Source: JBDZUZ01 sp040255445 (GTDB taxonomy: Bacteria > Planctomycetota > Phycisphaerae > Phycisphaerales > UBA1924). From it: a stretch of 29,573 nucleotides of DNA. The DNA lies in NCBI GenBank assembly GCA_040255445.1, contig JBDZUZ010000026.1, positions 1 to 29,573 of the forward strand, written 5' to 3'. Under the pieces are notes generated by a model. The model was not told the origin of the DNA. It ran no database searches and worked only from the letters and a program-made list of their open reading frames with translations. This document shows positions 23,181 to 29,573 of this stretch, piece by piece. Made by a program: the position numbers and the translations under genes. Positions within the stretch are counted from its first letter, which is position 1. Every line of letters begins with the position of its first letter.

Positions 23181-23636
23181 TCAATCCACCGGCAGCCGCC
23201 GGGGGGACTCCGCCGCGAACCGCCCCGGGCCGACCGCCAGGATGATTACCCCGGCCAGCATCAGGACGCTGTTGCGGATGATCTGGCACCGCCCGACATC
23301 CCCCGAGCAGGGCCACTCGAGCTCGCCGAAGCACGAGCACTTGGTGTCGATGCCGCGCAGGATCACCGACACGATCCCGGCCGTGAAGCCGGCGAGCAAC
23401 AGGGTGATGAGCAGGGCGGAAGCCCGGGTCCACAGGCCCAGGATCAGCAGGCCGCCGGCGATGATCTCGATCCACGGCAGGCCGTACGCCGCGGGAGCGA
23501 TGACGTGCTCGGGCAGGAGCTTGAAGGCCTTGATCGCCTCGGCGAAGGTCTGCAGGTCATTGAGCTTCAGCACCCCGGCGAGGATGAAGAGCCCGCCGAG
23601 GAAGAGCCGCATGATGATGGAGAGGACGCTGCCCAT
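23181..23636 (-). CDS. MauE/DoxX-family integral membrane protein
   Basis: 151 residues with four predicted membrane helices (about 5-22, 46-68, 73-95, 119-137). Family: MauE/DoxX-like proteins, some tied to disulfide formation or to thiosulfate:quinone oxidoreduction. Seen: a first helix with RLFLGGLFILAGVLKL, the loop CSCFGELEWPC (C100, C102, C110) and a further Cys117 before QIIRN, a Cys-rich stretch typical of MauE-type members and consistent with redox chemistry on the outer face of the membrane. It starts 29 bases after the rhodanese gene, so the two are almost certainly co-transcribed. The direct substrate is not known. Confidence 0.8.
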   Translation of the reverse strand: MGSVLSIIMRLFLGGLFILAGVLKLNDLQTFAEAIKAFKLLPEHVIAPAAYGLPWIEIIAGGLLILGLWTRASALLITLLLAGFTAGIVSVILRGIDTKCSCFGELEWPCSGDVGRCQIIRNSVLMLAGVIILAVGPGRFAAESPRRLPVD

Positions 23637-23665
23637 GGTTGCGTTTTCGAATCAGAACAGGCTGG

Positions 23666-24277
23666 TCAGAACATGCCCGGGCCGACCTCAACAGGCAGCC
23701 CGGCGCCGGCCCAGGCCGGATAGCCGTCGACGAAGATGTGCGTTCCGGTGAAGCCGAGTTGCTGCAGGCGGTTGGCGAGGTTGTGCGATGCATCGCAGTC
23801 GCCGCCGCCGCAGTAGATGACGATCGGCTGACCCATCGGCAGCATGCCGACGATCTGCTGGCCGCGATCGGTGGGGAGTTCATCGGCCGCGAGTTGGAAG
23901 GCGTTCTGGATGTGCCCCGCTTCGTACTCCGCCGCGTGCCGGGCGTCGAGGAACGTGACGCTGCGGTCGTGCAGCAGCTTCGCCTGCTCGAGCGTGATCT
24001 CGAAGCCGAGCGTGAGCGTGCGCGGCGCGGCTGGCGGCGGTGTTTCTGTTGCGGGCGTGGTTGTTGCCGGGGTCGCGGCAGTCTCGCCGGGTTCGCTGTC
24101 GTTCACGCCGACGGGCACCGGATCCGCCGCCATCGGGTCATCCAGTTCGATCGTCGTCGTCACGCTCTTGTCGGGCGCGAGGTTGATCGGGCCGCGGAGC
24201 GCCCAGTGGGCGTACCCCGCGGCGGCGCCGAGCGCGGCGATCACAACCGCCTTCTGAATGGTGGATCCGATGCTCAT
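23666..24277 (-). CDS. Membrane-anchored periplasmic rhodanese-domain protein
   Basis: 203 residues: an N-terminal membrane helix (about 8-26), a long Pro/Thr/Ala-rich linker (to about 88) and a single rhodanese domain (about 92-200). Seen: FLDAR (109-113), AGHIQNAF (120-127) and the active-site loop YCGGGDCDAS, with catalytic Cys156 and a second Cys161 within the loop. The CxxxxC arrangement is not universal in rhodaneses and could make a disulfide. Known role: sulfane-sulfur transfer. Anchor plus linker place the domain outside the cytoplasm. The gene lies between the DUF1573 gene (30 bases) and the MauE-like gene (29 bases). Confidence 0.85.
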   Translation of the reverse strand: MSIGSTIQKAVVIAALGAAAGYAHWALRGPINLAPDKSVTTTIELDDPMAADPVPVGVNDSEPGETAATPATTTPATETPPPAAPRTLTLGFEITLEQAKLLHDRSVTFLDARHAAEYEAGHIQNAFQLAADELPTDRGQQIVGMLPMGQPIVIYCGGGDCDASHNLANRLQQLGFTGTHIFVDGYPAWAGAGLPVEVGPGMF

Positions 24278-24307
24278 GGATGCATCACTCTCGAATCGCC
24301 GCGCCGA

Positions 24308-25510
24308 TCACCGTGAGTTGGGGTCGAGCATGCTCGGCTGCCGGTCCCAGGGGTTGGCGGGGTTGGCCGGCCGGGCGTTGGCCCGGACGAAGCCGTAGTA
24401 GGGGATCTTGACCTCGGGCTGCGACTCGACATTGGTCTTGATGACCAGTTCGCCGCGGATGCCGCCGGGGTTGGCGGGGGCCTTGCCGCGGATCATCAGC
24501 TTGTACGAGGCCGGGACCGTCGTGGGGTCCTCGACAACATTCACCGTGAAGATCTTGGGGCCCACGCCGGGCGTTTCTTCGACGCCCAGGACCTTGAAAG
24601 CGTTGCCGCGCCGGTTCGCGAGGCGGATATCCATCGCGATGTCCTGGCCGGGCGCGACACCGCCAACCATGACCTGCGCCGGGCTCGCGGTGACCTCACC
24701 GACGACCTCGCCCATCGCAAGAAGGTTGATCGTCCGCTTGTTGCTGCTCTCATCGTTGGTGTTGATCGTGAGCTGCGCCTGCACGCGGCCGACGGGCGCG
24801 GTCGGTGCGACGACGACCTCGAGCGGGTACTGCATCACCGACTCGCCATCGACCTCGGCCTTGCGGCCTTCGAGCAGACGCGTCGAGACCAGTGGGTTGC
24901 TCGACAGGACGGTCGTGGGCGTGAGGCCCTCGACGCGCGAGGTGATCGTTACGACGATCTTGCCCTCGATCCCCTGGTCGATCTGGCCAAGGTTGGCCGC
25001 GGTGGGGTCGACCTGGATCTGCGGGATGACCTCCGACTCGATGTGCAGGATCGTCTGCGGCTGCGCTGCGTCGTTGGTGCTCACCGTGACGGTCGTGTGC
25101 TGCGCGCCGCGGCGGTTGTGCGGGTTGAACTGCACGGCGAGCTCGCCGCTCTCGCCCGGGGCATAATCCTTCTTGCGCAGATCAGGGACCGTGCAGCCGC
25201 ACGAGCCCTTGGCCTGCACGATCGTCAGCGTCTCGGTGCCGGTGTTGGTGAACTTGAAGGTGTGCGAGACGACCTTGGAGTCGTCGATCTTGCCGAAGAT
25301 GTGACGGGTCTCCGCGAAGCTCGCCTTGGCGCCCTGCTTGTACTCGACGTTCTGGATCTGCTCGTCGCCGTGGTCGTGGCCGGCGTGGGGGTCGACTGGC
25401 TTGACGGGCTGGGGCTGGGGCTTCGCGTCCTGAGCGATGGCCGGGGCCGCGACGGCGAGGCCGGCGATCAGGGAGAGGGTCGCGGTGCGGAGAAAGAGTG
25501 TGCTTGCCAT
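24308..25510 (-). CDS. Secreted DUF1573-domain protein
   Basis: 400 residues. Seen: a signal peptide (to about residue 26, AIAQDAKP), a His-rich segment HAGHDHGDE that could bind metal, then a DUF1573 domain with FKFTNTGTETLTI, GSCGCTVPDL and YAPGESGELAVQFNP, followed by two further beta-sandwich stretches. DUF1573 proteins are common in planctomycetes and Bacteroidetes; their function is unknown, but the fold resembles Ig/ASH-like domains. The ATG at 25510 has AGGAG about ten bases upstream; an in-frame ATG at 25528 lies ahead of that site and is disfavoured. It is the first gene of the DUF1573-rhodanese-MauE cluster. Confidence 0.85.
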   Translation of the reverse strand: MASTLFLRTATLSLIAGLAVAAPAIAQDAKPQPQPVKPVDPHAGHDHGDEQIQNVEYKQGAKASFAETRHIFGKIDDSKVVSHTFKFTNTGTETLTIVQAKGSCGCTVPDLRKKDYAPGESGELAVQFNPHNRRGAQHTTVTVSTNDAAQPQTILHIESEVIPQIQVDPTAANLGQIDQGIEGKIVVTITSRVEGLTPTTVLSSNPLVSTRLLEGRKAEVDGESVMQYPLEVVVAPTAPVGRVQAQLTINTNDESSNKRTINLLAMGEVVGEVTASPAQVMVGGVAPGQDIAMDIRLANRRGNAFKVLGVEETPGVGPKIFTVNVVEDPTTVPASYKLMIRGKAPANPGGIRGELVIKTNVESQPEVKIPYYGFVRANARPANPANPWDRQPSMLDPNSR

Positions 25511-25759
25511 CGCTCGCTGCTCCTGCATGAGGTCTCTGGACGGCCTGGCCGGAATCCGGCGGGCCTGATGATTGCGGGTGTGTTCGAACCTGACTCGGCC
25601 GGGCGTGACCCGCCGCGGCCCGGGTTGTATGTCGGCTGGCGGGGTGCGTTCGGCGGAAAGGTGGGTCCCGGGAGCCCGCCGCGGCCCCATCTGTGCCGCC
25701 TGGGCGGGTTGGGCAATGTGACCGCATTCTGACTGGGCCGCCGCCGCCCGCGACCGAAC

Positions 25760-25765
25760 TACGCT
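25760..25765 (+). promoter_or_regulatory. -10-like hexamer of the dus gene, near-leaderless spacing
   Basis: TACGCT preceded by C, nine bases before the ATG at 25775. No Shine-Dalgarno site is present. Confidence 0.4.
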
Positions 25766-25774
25766 TCTCCACTG

Positions 25775-26905
25775 ATGTTGCGCCTCGGACCCGTCGAACT
25801 CCCGACCAACCTGCTCCTGGCCCCCATTGCGGGGTACTGCGATCTCGCGTTCCGGACGATCTGCCGCGAGTGGGGCGGGGTGGGCTTGGCGTGCACGGAC
25901 CTGCTCAGCCCGCACGGGCTCCTGCGGGGCACGGCGACCAGCCTGGACCTCGCCCGCACCAACGACTTCGACAAGCCCGTCGGCATGCAGCTCTACGGCA
26001 GCGACCCGGAGCTGATGGCCGAGGGTGCCCGCTGGGCCGTCGAGCACGGGGCGACGGTCATCGACATCAACATGGGCTGCCCGGTCGACAAGGTGACCAA
26101 GAAGGACGGGGGCAGCAAACTGCTGACGGACCTCTCGCGGGCGGTGGCGATCGCGGCCCGGGTCGCAAAGGAACTGGAGAAGTGCCCGCTCGACGGCGCG
26201 GAATGGTCCCGCCGCCGCGGCGGGCCGCTGCTGGAAGCAAGCGGCGGGCCGGTGCCCCTGACCTGCAAAATGCGGCTCTGCTGGTCGACCTCGGATTACG
26301 AGGCCGGCCAGGCGTGCTCCCCCGGCCTGGCGCGGATGCTCGCGGATGTCGGCGTGGTCGCCGTGACCGTCCACGGCCGCACGACGGAGATGAAGTTCTC
26401 CGGCGAGGTGCAGCGGGCGGGGATCGCGCGGGTGGTCGAGGCGGTGGGGGGGCGGATCCCGGTCATCGGCAACGGCGATGTGCGTTCCGCGGCGGATGCC
26501 CAGCGCATGATCCGCGAGACCGGGTGCAGCGGCGTGATGATCGGGCGCGGCGCCCTCTCGATGCCGTGGCTGTTCCGCGACTGCGAAGCCCTGCTCACCC
26601 GCGGCGAAACGCTCGCGCCGCCGAGCGAGCCCGAGCAGCTCGCGATGATCCGCCGCTACTTCGACCTGATGATGCAGTACCGCGATGAGCGGTACGCGCT
26701 GTATCAGATCAACCGCCGGGTGAGCTGGTTCGCCAAGCCGATGCAGCGACTCCTGCACAACGGGAAGATGGAGAGCATCAAGCCCTTCAAGGAAGCGGTG
26801 CGGAACGCGCGCTCCGCCGCGGCGGTGTACGAGGCGCTGGAACAGTTCGGGGCGGGGGAACTGCGCGGGGGGTTGGAGGAGGATGTTGGGGTGGAGGCGG
26901 CTTAG
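25775..26905 (+). CDS. tRNA-dihydrouridine synthase (Dus family)
   Basis: 376 residues. Role: FMN- and NADPH-dependent reduction of uridine to dihydrouridine in tRNA. Seen: LLLAPIAGYCDLAFR at the start of the TIM barrel, VGMQLYGSDP, the active-site motif INMGCPVDKV (Cys102), LTCKMRL, TVHGRTTEMKFSG, IPVIGNGDV and GVMIGRGAL, then a helical C-terminal domain. It is most like DusB-type enzymes. A roughly 20-residue insertion rich in Arg, Gly and Pro (ELEKCPLDGAEWSRRRGG region) precedes LTCKMRL. The acidic Gly-rich C-terminal tail is not conserved in the family. It stands alone, divergent from the DUF1573 cluster. Confidence 0.9.
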   Translation: MLRLGPVELPTNLLLAPIAGYCDLAFRTICREWGGVGLACTDLLSPHGLLRGTATSLDLARTNDFDKPVGMQLYGSDPELMAEGARWAVEHGATVIDINMGCPVDKVTKKDGGSKLLTDLSRAVAIAARVAKELEKCPLDGAEWSRRRGGPLLEASGGPVPLTCKMRLCWSTSDYEAGQACSPGLARMLADVGVVAVTVHGRTTEMKFSGEVQRAGIARVVEAVGGRIPVIGNGDVRSAADAQRMIRETGCSGVMIGRGALSMPWLFRDCEALLTRGETLAPPSEPEQLAMIRRYFDLMMQYRDERYALYQINRRVSWFAKPMQRLLHNGKMESIKPFKEAVRNARSAAAVYEALEQFGAGELRGGLEEDVGVEAA

Positions 26906-27358
26906 GAAGTGGTCATGTGGTCATGTGGTCACGTGGTCGCGCGGTCGCGTGGTTGCCTGATGACCTGGTCGCGCGATGTCTTGGATGTGCGACCGGTATC
27001 GCCCTCGCGCTCTTGAGGTCGGACAGCTTGTGCAGCGGACCGTGTCTCGTGCCCCGACAGGGGCACAGGGGTGTGGCCACGGGTGGAGCGGCAGCCGCGC
27101 AGCGGGTGCCGCGGAACCCGTGGAGAGAGGCGAGCCCTCTTCTTTCTCAACTCTTCATCACTGCCCCGAAGGGGCAGAGGGGTCGAACTGCATTGACAAT
27201 GCCTCAGGCGGCCGCGGCAATGCCGCCCCTCTCTCCGAACGCCCCATAACCCTCGTCGCATATCAGTTCCGCCGCCACGGGTTCCCTTGCCGAACCCGTG
27301 GGGCTGAGCGACACTACCCAAGGGCACACACCCCGCTCGTCTCCGCTCGGACTATCAC
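26906..27358. repeat. Gene-free stretch of repeats and palindromes
   Basis: No credible gene. From 26909 to about 26975 there are degenerate GTGGTC-type repeats. At 27049-27066 GTGCCCC-GACA-GGGGCAC and at 27161-27177 CTGCCCC-GAA-GGGGCAG are two related hairpins, each followed by AGGGGT. CCACGGGT (27075-27082) faces ACCCGTGG near 27117-27124, and CCACGGGTTC-N7-GAACCCGTGG (27275-27301) is a perfect 10-bp palindrome. Open frames across it are low-complexity shadows. Confidence 0.65.
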
Positions 27359-28429
27359 ATGGCGCACAAGCATTGCCCTTCCCCTATCCGCGCTCTCTCC
27401 CTCGCCGCGGCGGTTGCGCTGACGGCGGGCGTGGCGGTGGCGCAGCCAGACCCTTCGGGGATCGACTTCGTGACGGTCGGAGCGCCGGGCAATGCGCCGT
27501 GGATGGGTGGGGGTGACAATCAAGGCCGCGGCGCGGTGAACTACGAGTTTCGCATCGGCCGCTTCGAAGTGACGACAGCCCAGTGGGCCGAGTTCATGAA
27601 CGCGGCGTTTGACCGCCCGTCCGGTGACTCGATCCCATTCGTTGCTTCGCCGATCAGGTGGGGTGCGCAAACCGCGACCCCGGCCAATGTCGGTGGTCGG
27701 GCCTGGGCGGTGCCCGCGGGGCGTGAGATGCTCCCCGTCGGCGGCGTCGATTGGCGAACCAGCGCGATCTTCTGCAACTGGCTGCACAACGGGAAGTCGT
27801 CGGAGCGAGAGGCGTTCCTCGATGGGGCCTACGACGTCAGCACATTTGGGTATCTTGGCGACGGCGGCGGCATCCTCGACCAGCTGACCCGCAGCGACGG
27901 TGCCCGGTACTTCATCCCATCGCTCGATGAGTGGATCAAGGCCGCGCACTACGACCCGAACCGATACAGCGAGGGGCAGGGCGGGTACTGGCTCTATTCC
28001 AACGGCAGCGATGCCCCGTATATCTACGCGCCGCCGCTATCAGCCGGTTTCAACGGAACCGCAAACGCGAGTTGGAACGACTTCATGTTTCCGGGACAGA
28101 ACCCATACAACATCCCGCTTGGGGCTTACGCGGATACGTGCTCGCCGTGGGGGTTGCTCGATGTCGCCGGCGGCACGCAGGAGTGGACGGAGGGATATTT
28201 TCGGATTCCGTGGGAACCAGTGCCTCGGTCCCGTTACCTAGAGGGATCGGCCTGGAACGCACCGGCGGGCAACAAGGATCAAGTGACAATTCCAGGCGCG
28301 TCGATGTTCCCTTCGTTGGCCTTGCCGGAGTACGGATTTCGTGTCGCCGCTGCGATCCCATCGCCCGCGGCGCCGATTCCACTCATGATCCTGTGGGCAA
28401 CGGGATTGTGCCGGCGCCGCGCGACGTAG
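27359..28429 (+). CDS. Secreted SUMF1/FGE-sulfatase-domain protein with PEP-CTERM-like tail
   Basis: 356 residues. Seen: a signal peptide (about 1-29, ending VAVAQPDP), then a formylglycine-generating-enzyme-like domain with YEFRIGRFEVTTAQWAEFMN, PVGGVDWRTSAIFCNWL, FIPSLDEWIKAAHYDPN, SPWGLLDVAGGTQEWTEG and EYGFRVA. The paired catalytic Cys residues of true FGE are not visible in the C-terminal part, so a catalytic role is doubtful; this subgroup is more often a secreted binding or scaffolding domain. The tail IPSPAAPIPLMILWATGLCRRR looks like a degenerate PEP-CTERM signal. The start at 27359 lacks a good Shine-Dalgarno site. Codon use is a little less GC-rich than the neighbours. Confidence 0.8.
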   Translation: MAHKHCPSPIRALSLAAAVALTAGVAVAQPDPSGIDFVTVGAPGNAPWMGGGDNQGRGAVNYEFRIGRFEVTTAQWAEFMNAAFDRPSGDSIPFVASPIRWGAQTATPANVGGRAWAVPAGREMLPVGGVDWRTSAIFCNWLHNGKSSEREAFLDGAYDVSTFGYLGDGGGILDQLTRSDGARYFIPSLDEWIKAAHYDPNRYSEGQGGYWLYSNGSDAPYIYAPPLSAGFNGTANASWNDFMFPGQNPYNIPLGAYADTCSPWGLLDVAGGTQEWTEGYFRIPWEPVPRSRYLEGSAWNAPAGNKDQVTIPGASMFPSLALPEYGFRVAAAIPSPAAPIPLMILWATGLCRRRAT

Positions 28430-28438
28430 CCACGCGCC

Positions 28439-28475
28439 CCGGTGGCTGGCTCGCAAAGCCTCGCCGCGCCACCGG
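28439..28475. repeat. Inverted repeat downstream of the SUMF1 gene
   Basis: CCGGTGGC (28439-28446) and GCCACCGG (28468-28475) around 21 bases, just after the stop at 28429. There is no T-tract. A factor-dependent terminator or bidirectional 3' hairpin is possible. Confidence 0.4.
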
Positions 28476-28520
28476 CAACCATCGCGCGCCCTCCGGGCGG
28501 GGACACAACCGTGAGAGCCC

Positions 28521-29036
28521 TCACACCTCCAGCCGCTGCTGCAGCGCATGCTCGGTCTTCGCCGACTTGGGCAGCATGAAAGTCATCCCCATCATCGCCC
28601 CGTTCTTGAAGCGCACATCCAGCGGCGCCTGGCCGGATTCGATCACCTTCTTGTACAGGCCCAGGATCCGCGGCCAGCTGGTGCTGACGCTCTTGTAGGT
28701 CCGCGTCTCGCCGGTGAAGCGAGAGTGCGTGACGGTGACCTTCGTCCCTGTCTGCGTCGGCGTGAACTCCCACTCGACCAGCGTGGGGTCGTCCTTCTCC
28801 ATCGAGAAGCGGAAGGTGTGGACGAGGCGCCGCGGCGGGTCGACCTCGAGCACCTTGCCCAGCACGAAGGTGTGCGTGCCGCTCTTGTTGCGGTAGCTCA
28901 TGACAGCGCCGGGCGTGAGCTCGGTGTTGAGGTAGGTGCCGAACATCGCGTGGTGCGGCACGCCGCGGGCCGTGATCTCGTCCCAGACCCGCTGCGGCTC
29001 GGCCTTGATCTCGATGGAGAAGGTGCGCTCGATCAT
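28521..29036 (-). CDS. AHSA1/SRPBCC-domain protein
   Basis: 171 residues, START/Bet v1-like hydrophobic-ligand fold. Seen: the typical first strand ERTFSIEIKAEPQRVWDEIT, a central VLEVDPPRRLVHTFRF and EWEFTPTQTGTKVTVTHSRF, and the long C-terminal helix with SWPRILGLYKKVIES. Known: AHSA1-type proteins encoded beside ArsR-family regulators are widespread and mostly uncharacterised. The start at 29036 has AAAGGA about nine bases upstream. It lies 51 bases downstream of the ArsR-type gene, same strand, so the two form an operon. Confidence 0.82.
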   Translation of the reverse strand: MIERTFSIEIKAEPQRVWDEITARGVPHHAMFGTYLNTELTPGAVMSYRNKSGTHTFVLGKVLEVDPPRRLVHTFRFSMEKDDPTLVEWEFTPTQTGTKVTVTHSRFTGETRTYKSVSTSWPRILGLYKKVIESGQAPLDVRFKNGAMMGMTFMLPKSAKTEHALQQRLEV

Positions 29037-29087
29037 GGTGCACGGTCCTTTCTGTGGGTCGATGCTCGGCGCTGACGCCGATAGCGG

Positions 29088-29504
29088 TCAGTTGTCGCGC
29101 GGGTTCATGGTGCGTGGCTTCGGGCGGGTCTGCGTTTCGGCGGTTGGCGACGGGTCCTCCGCCGCGGACTTGAGGTCGGTGAGCATCCCCGCCCAGAGGG
29201 CTTCGTAATTGCTCATCCAGCGCTCGTAGATCTGCTGGATCGGGACGGGGTTGAGGAAGTTGGTGCGGATGCGGCCTTCTTTGCGGGTGACGACGAGGTT
29301 GGCCCTGATCAGCACCTTGAGGTGCTGCATCACCGCGAAGCGGGTCAGCTCGGGGAAGAGCAGCGCGATCTCGCCGGTCGCCAGCGGCCCATCGCGGAGC
29401 GCATCGAGCATCTCGCGGCGGACCTCGCTGCTGAGCGCCTTCCACACCGGGCCCAGATCATCGGGCCTGCGCCGCGGGCCGGGCGCGCCGTGCGGCGCGC
29501 CCAC
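29088..29504 (-). CDS. ArsR-family winged-helix transcriptional regulator (start uncertain)
   Basis: 138 residues from GTG at 29504. Seen: VWKALSSEVRREMLDALRDG, then LATGEIALLFPELTRFAVMQHLKVLIRANLV, the winged-helix DNA-binding core, and the wing VTRKEGRIRTNFLNP followed by IYERWMSNYEALWAGMLTDL, all as in ArsR regulators paired with SRPBCC proteins. No metal-binding Cys pair is present, so metal sensing is unlikely. The reading frame stays open to the window edge with a low-complexity Arg/Gly/Pro stretch, so the true start may lie further upstream or outside the window. Autoregulation of the pair is typical but not shown here. Confidence 0.8.
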   Translation of the reverse strand: MGAPHGAPGPRRRPDDLGPVWKALSSEVRREMLDALRDGPLATGEIALLFPELTRFAVMQHLKVLIRANLVVTRKEGRIRTNFLNPVPIQQIYERWMSNYEALWAGMLTDLKSAAEDPSPTAETQTRPKPRTMNPRDN

Positions 29505-29573
29505 CGGCGGACGCGCAACCTGGCCGCGACGGCGCGGGGTGTCGCCGCCGCGGCCGGGTTCGCCGGGTTCGTC

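Noticed and set aside
25529..26758. A long N-terminal extension of the DUF1573 frame running antisense through the dus gene.
   Set aside because: The signal peptide and AGGAG site place the start at 25510; the extension overlaps a clear Dus enzyme.
26917..27422. Open frames of 110-150 codons in the repeat-rich gap.
   Set aside because: They cross tandem repeats and palindromes, have no ribosome site and encode low-complexity sequence.

Overview
The window is a GC-rich chromosomal segment that looks like a member of the Planctomycetota, most likely a Phycisphaerae-type lineage. This rests on gene content, not on a marker gene. The pointers are an ECF sigma factor next to a very large Ser/Thr kinase with WD40-like repeats, PEP-CTERM-type sorting tails, a secreted DUF1573 protein, a secreted SUMF1-domain protein and a large secreted TPR peptidase. 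No rRNA, tRNA, CRISPR array, prophage or insertion sequence was found, so this is core-type chromosome with several envelope and signalling genes.

Layout. (1) 1-5.3 kb: a PlsC-type acyltransferase (+) converges on a minus-strand run of ruvX, a secreted LolA-like protein and a secreted TPR/HEYTH metallopeptidase-like protein. (2) 5.5-8.15 kb: an 884-residue secreted protein built from two tandem copies of one module, with a TTG start behind a perfect AGGAGG. (3) 8.2-11.9 kb: manC and ruvA (-), divergent from a soluble nucleotide-sugar 4,6-dehydratase-like gene (+). ManC and the dehydratase both fit surface polysaccharide precursor supply. (4) 12.1-15.8 kb (+): a 91-residue orphan, dut, a GAF-SpoIIE/RsbU phosphatase and a four-S1-domain RpsA-like protein ending in a clear terminator. 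(5) 15.9-19.85 kb (-): an ECF sigma factor followed by a 1083-residue protein combining a zinc anti-sigma-like motif, a kinase domain, one membrane segment and WD40-like repeats. (6) 20-21.9 kb (+): a PEP-CTERM protein, a terminator, a solitary XRE regulator with its own promoter and operator-like palindrome, and an overlapping RluA-type pseudouridine synthase. (7) 22.1-25.5 kb (-): DUF1573, membrane-anchored rhodanese and MauE/DoxX-like protein in a tight cluster, then rpsR, a terminator and a free-Met-sulfoxide-reductase-like GAF protein. (8) 25.8-29.5 kb: a Dus-type tRNA dihydrouridine synthase, a 453-base gene-free stretch full of repeats and palindromes, a secreted SUMF1-domain protein, and an AHSA1/SRPBCC plus ArsR regulator pair that runs to the window edge.

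Themes. Translation and repair housekeeping genes (ruvA, ruvX, dut, rpsR, the S1 protein, dus, rluA-like) are interleaved with envelope and signalling genes. Several housekeeping genes have no Shine-Dalgarno sequence and instead carry a -10-like hexamer 5-9 bases before the ATG, which suggests leaderless mRNAs. The exported and signalling genes more often have good Shine-Dalgarno sites. The most interesting candidate systems are the sigma factor with its anti-sigma-like receptor kinase, and the three-gene periplasmic thiol/sulfur cluster.
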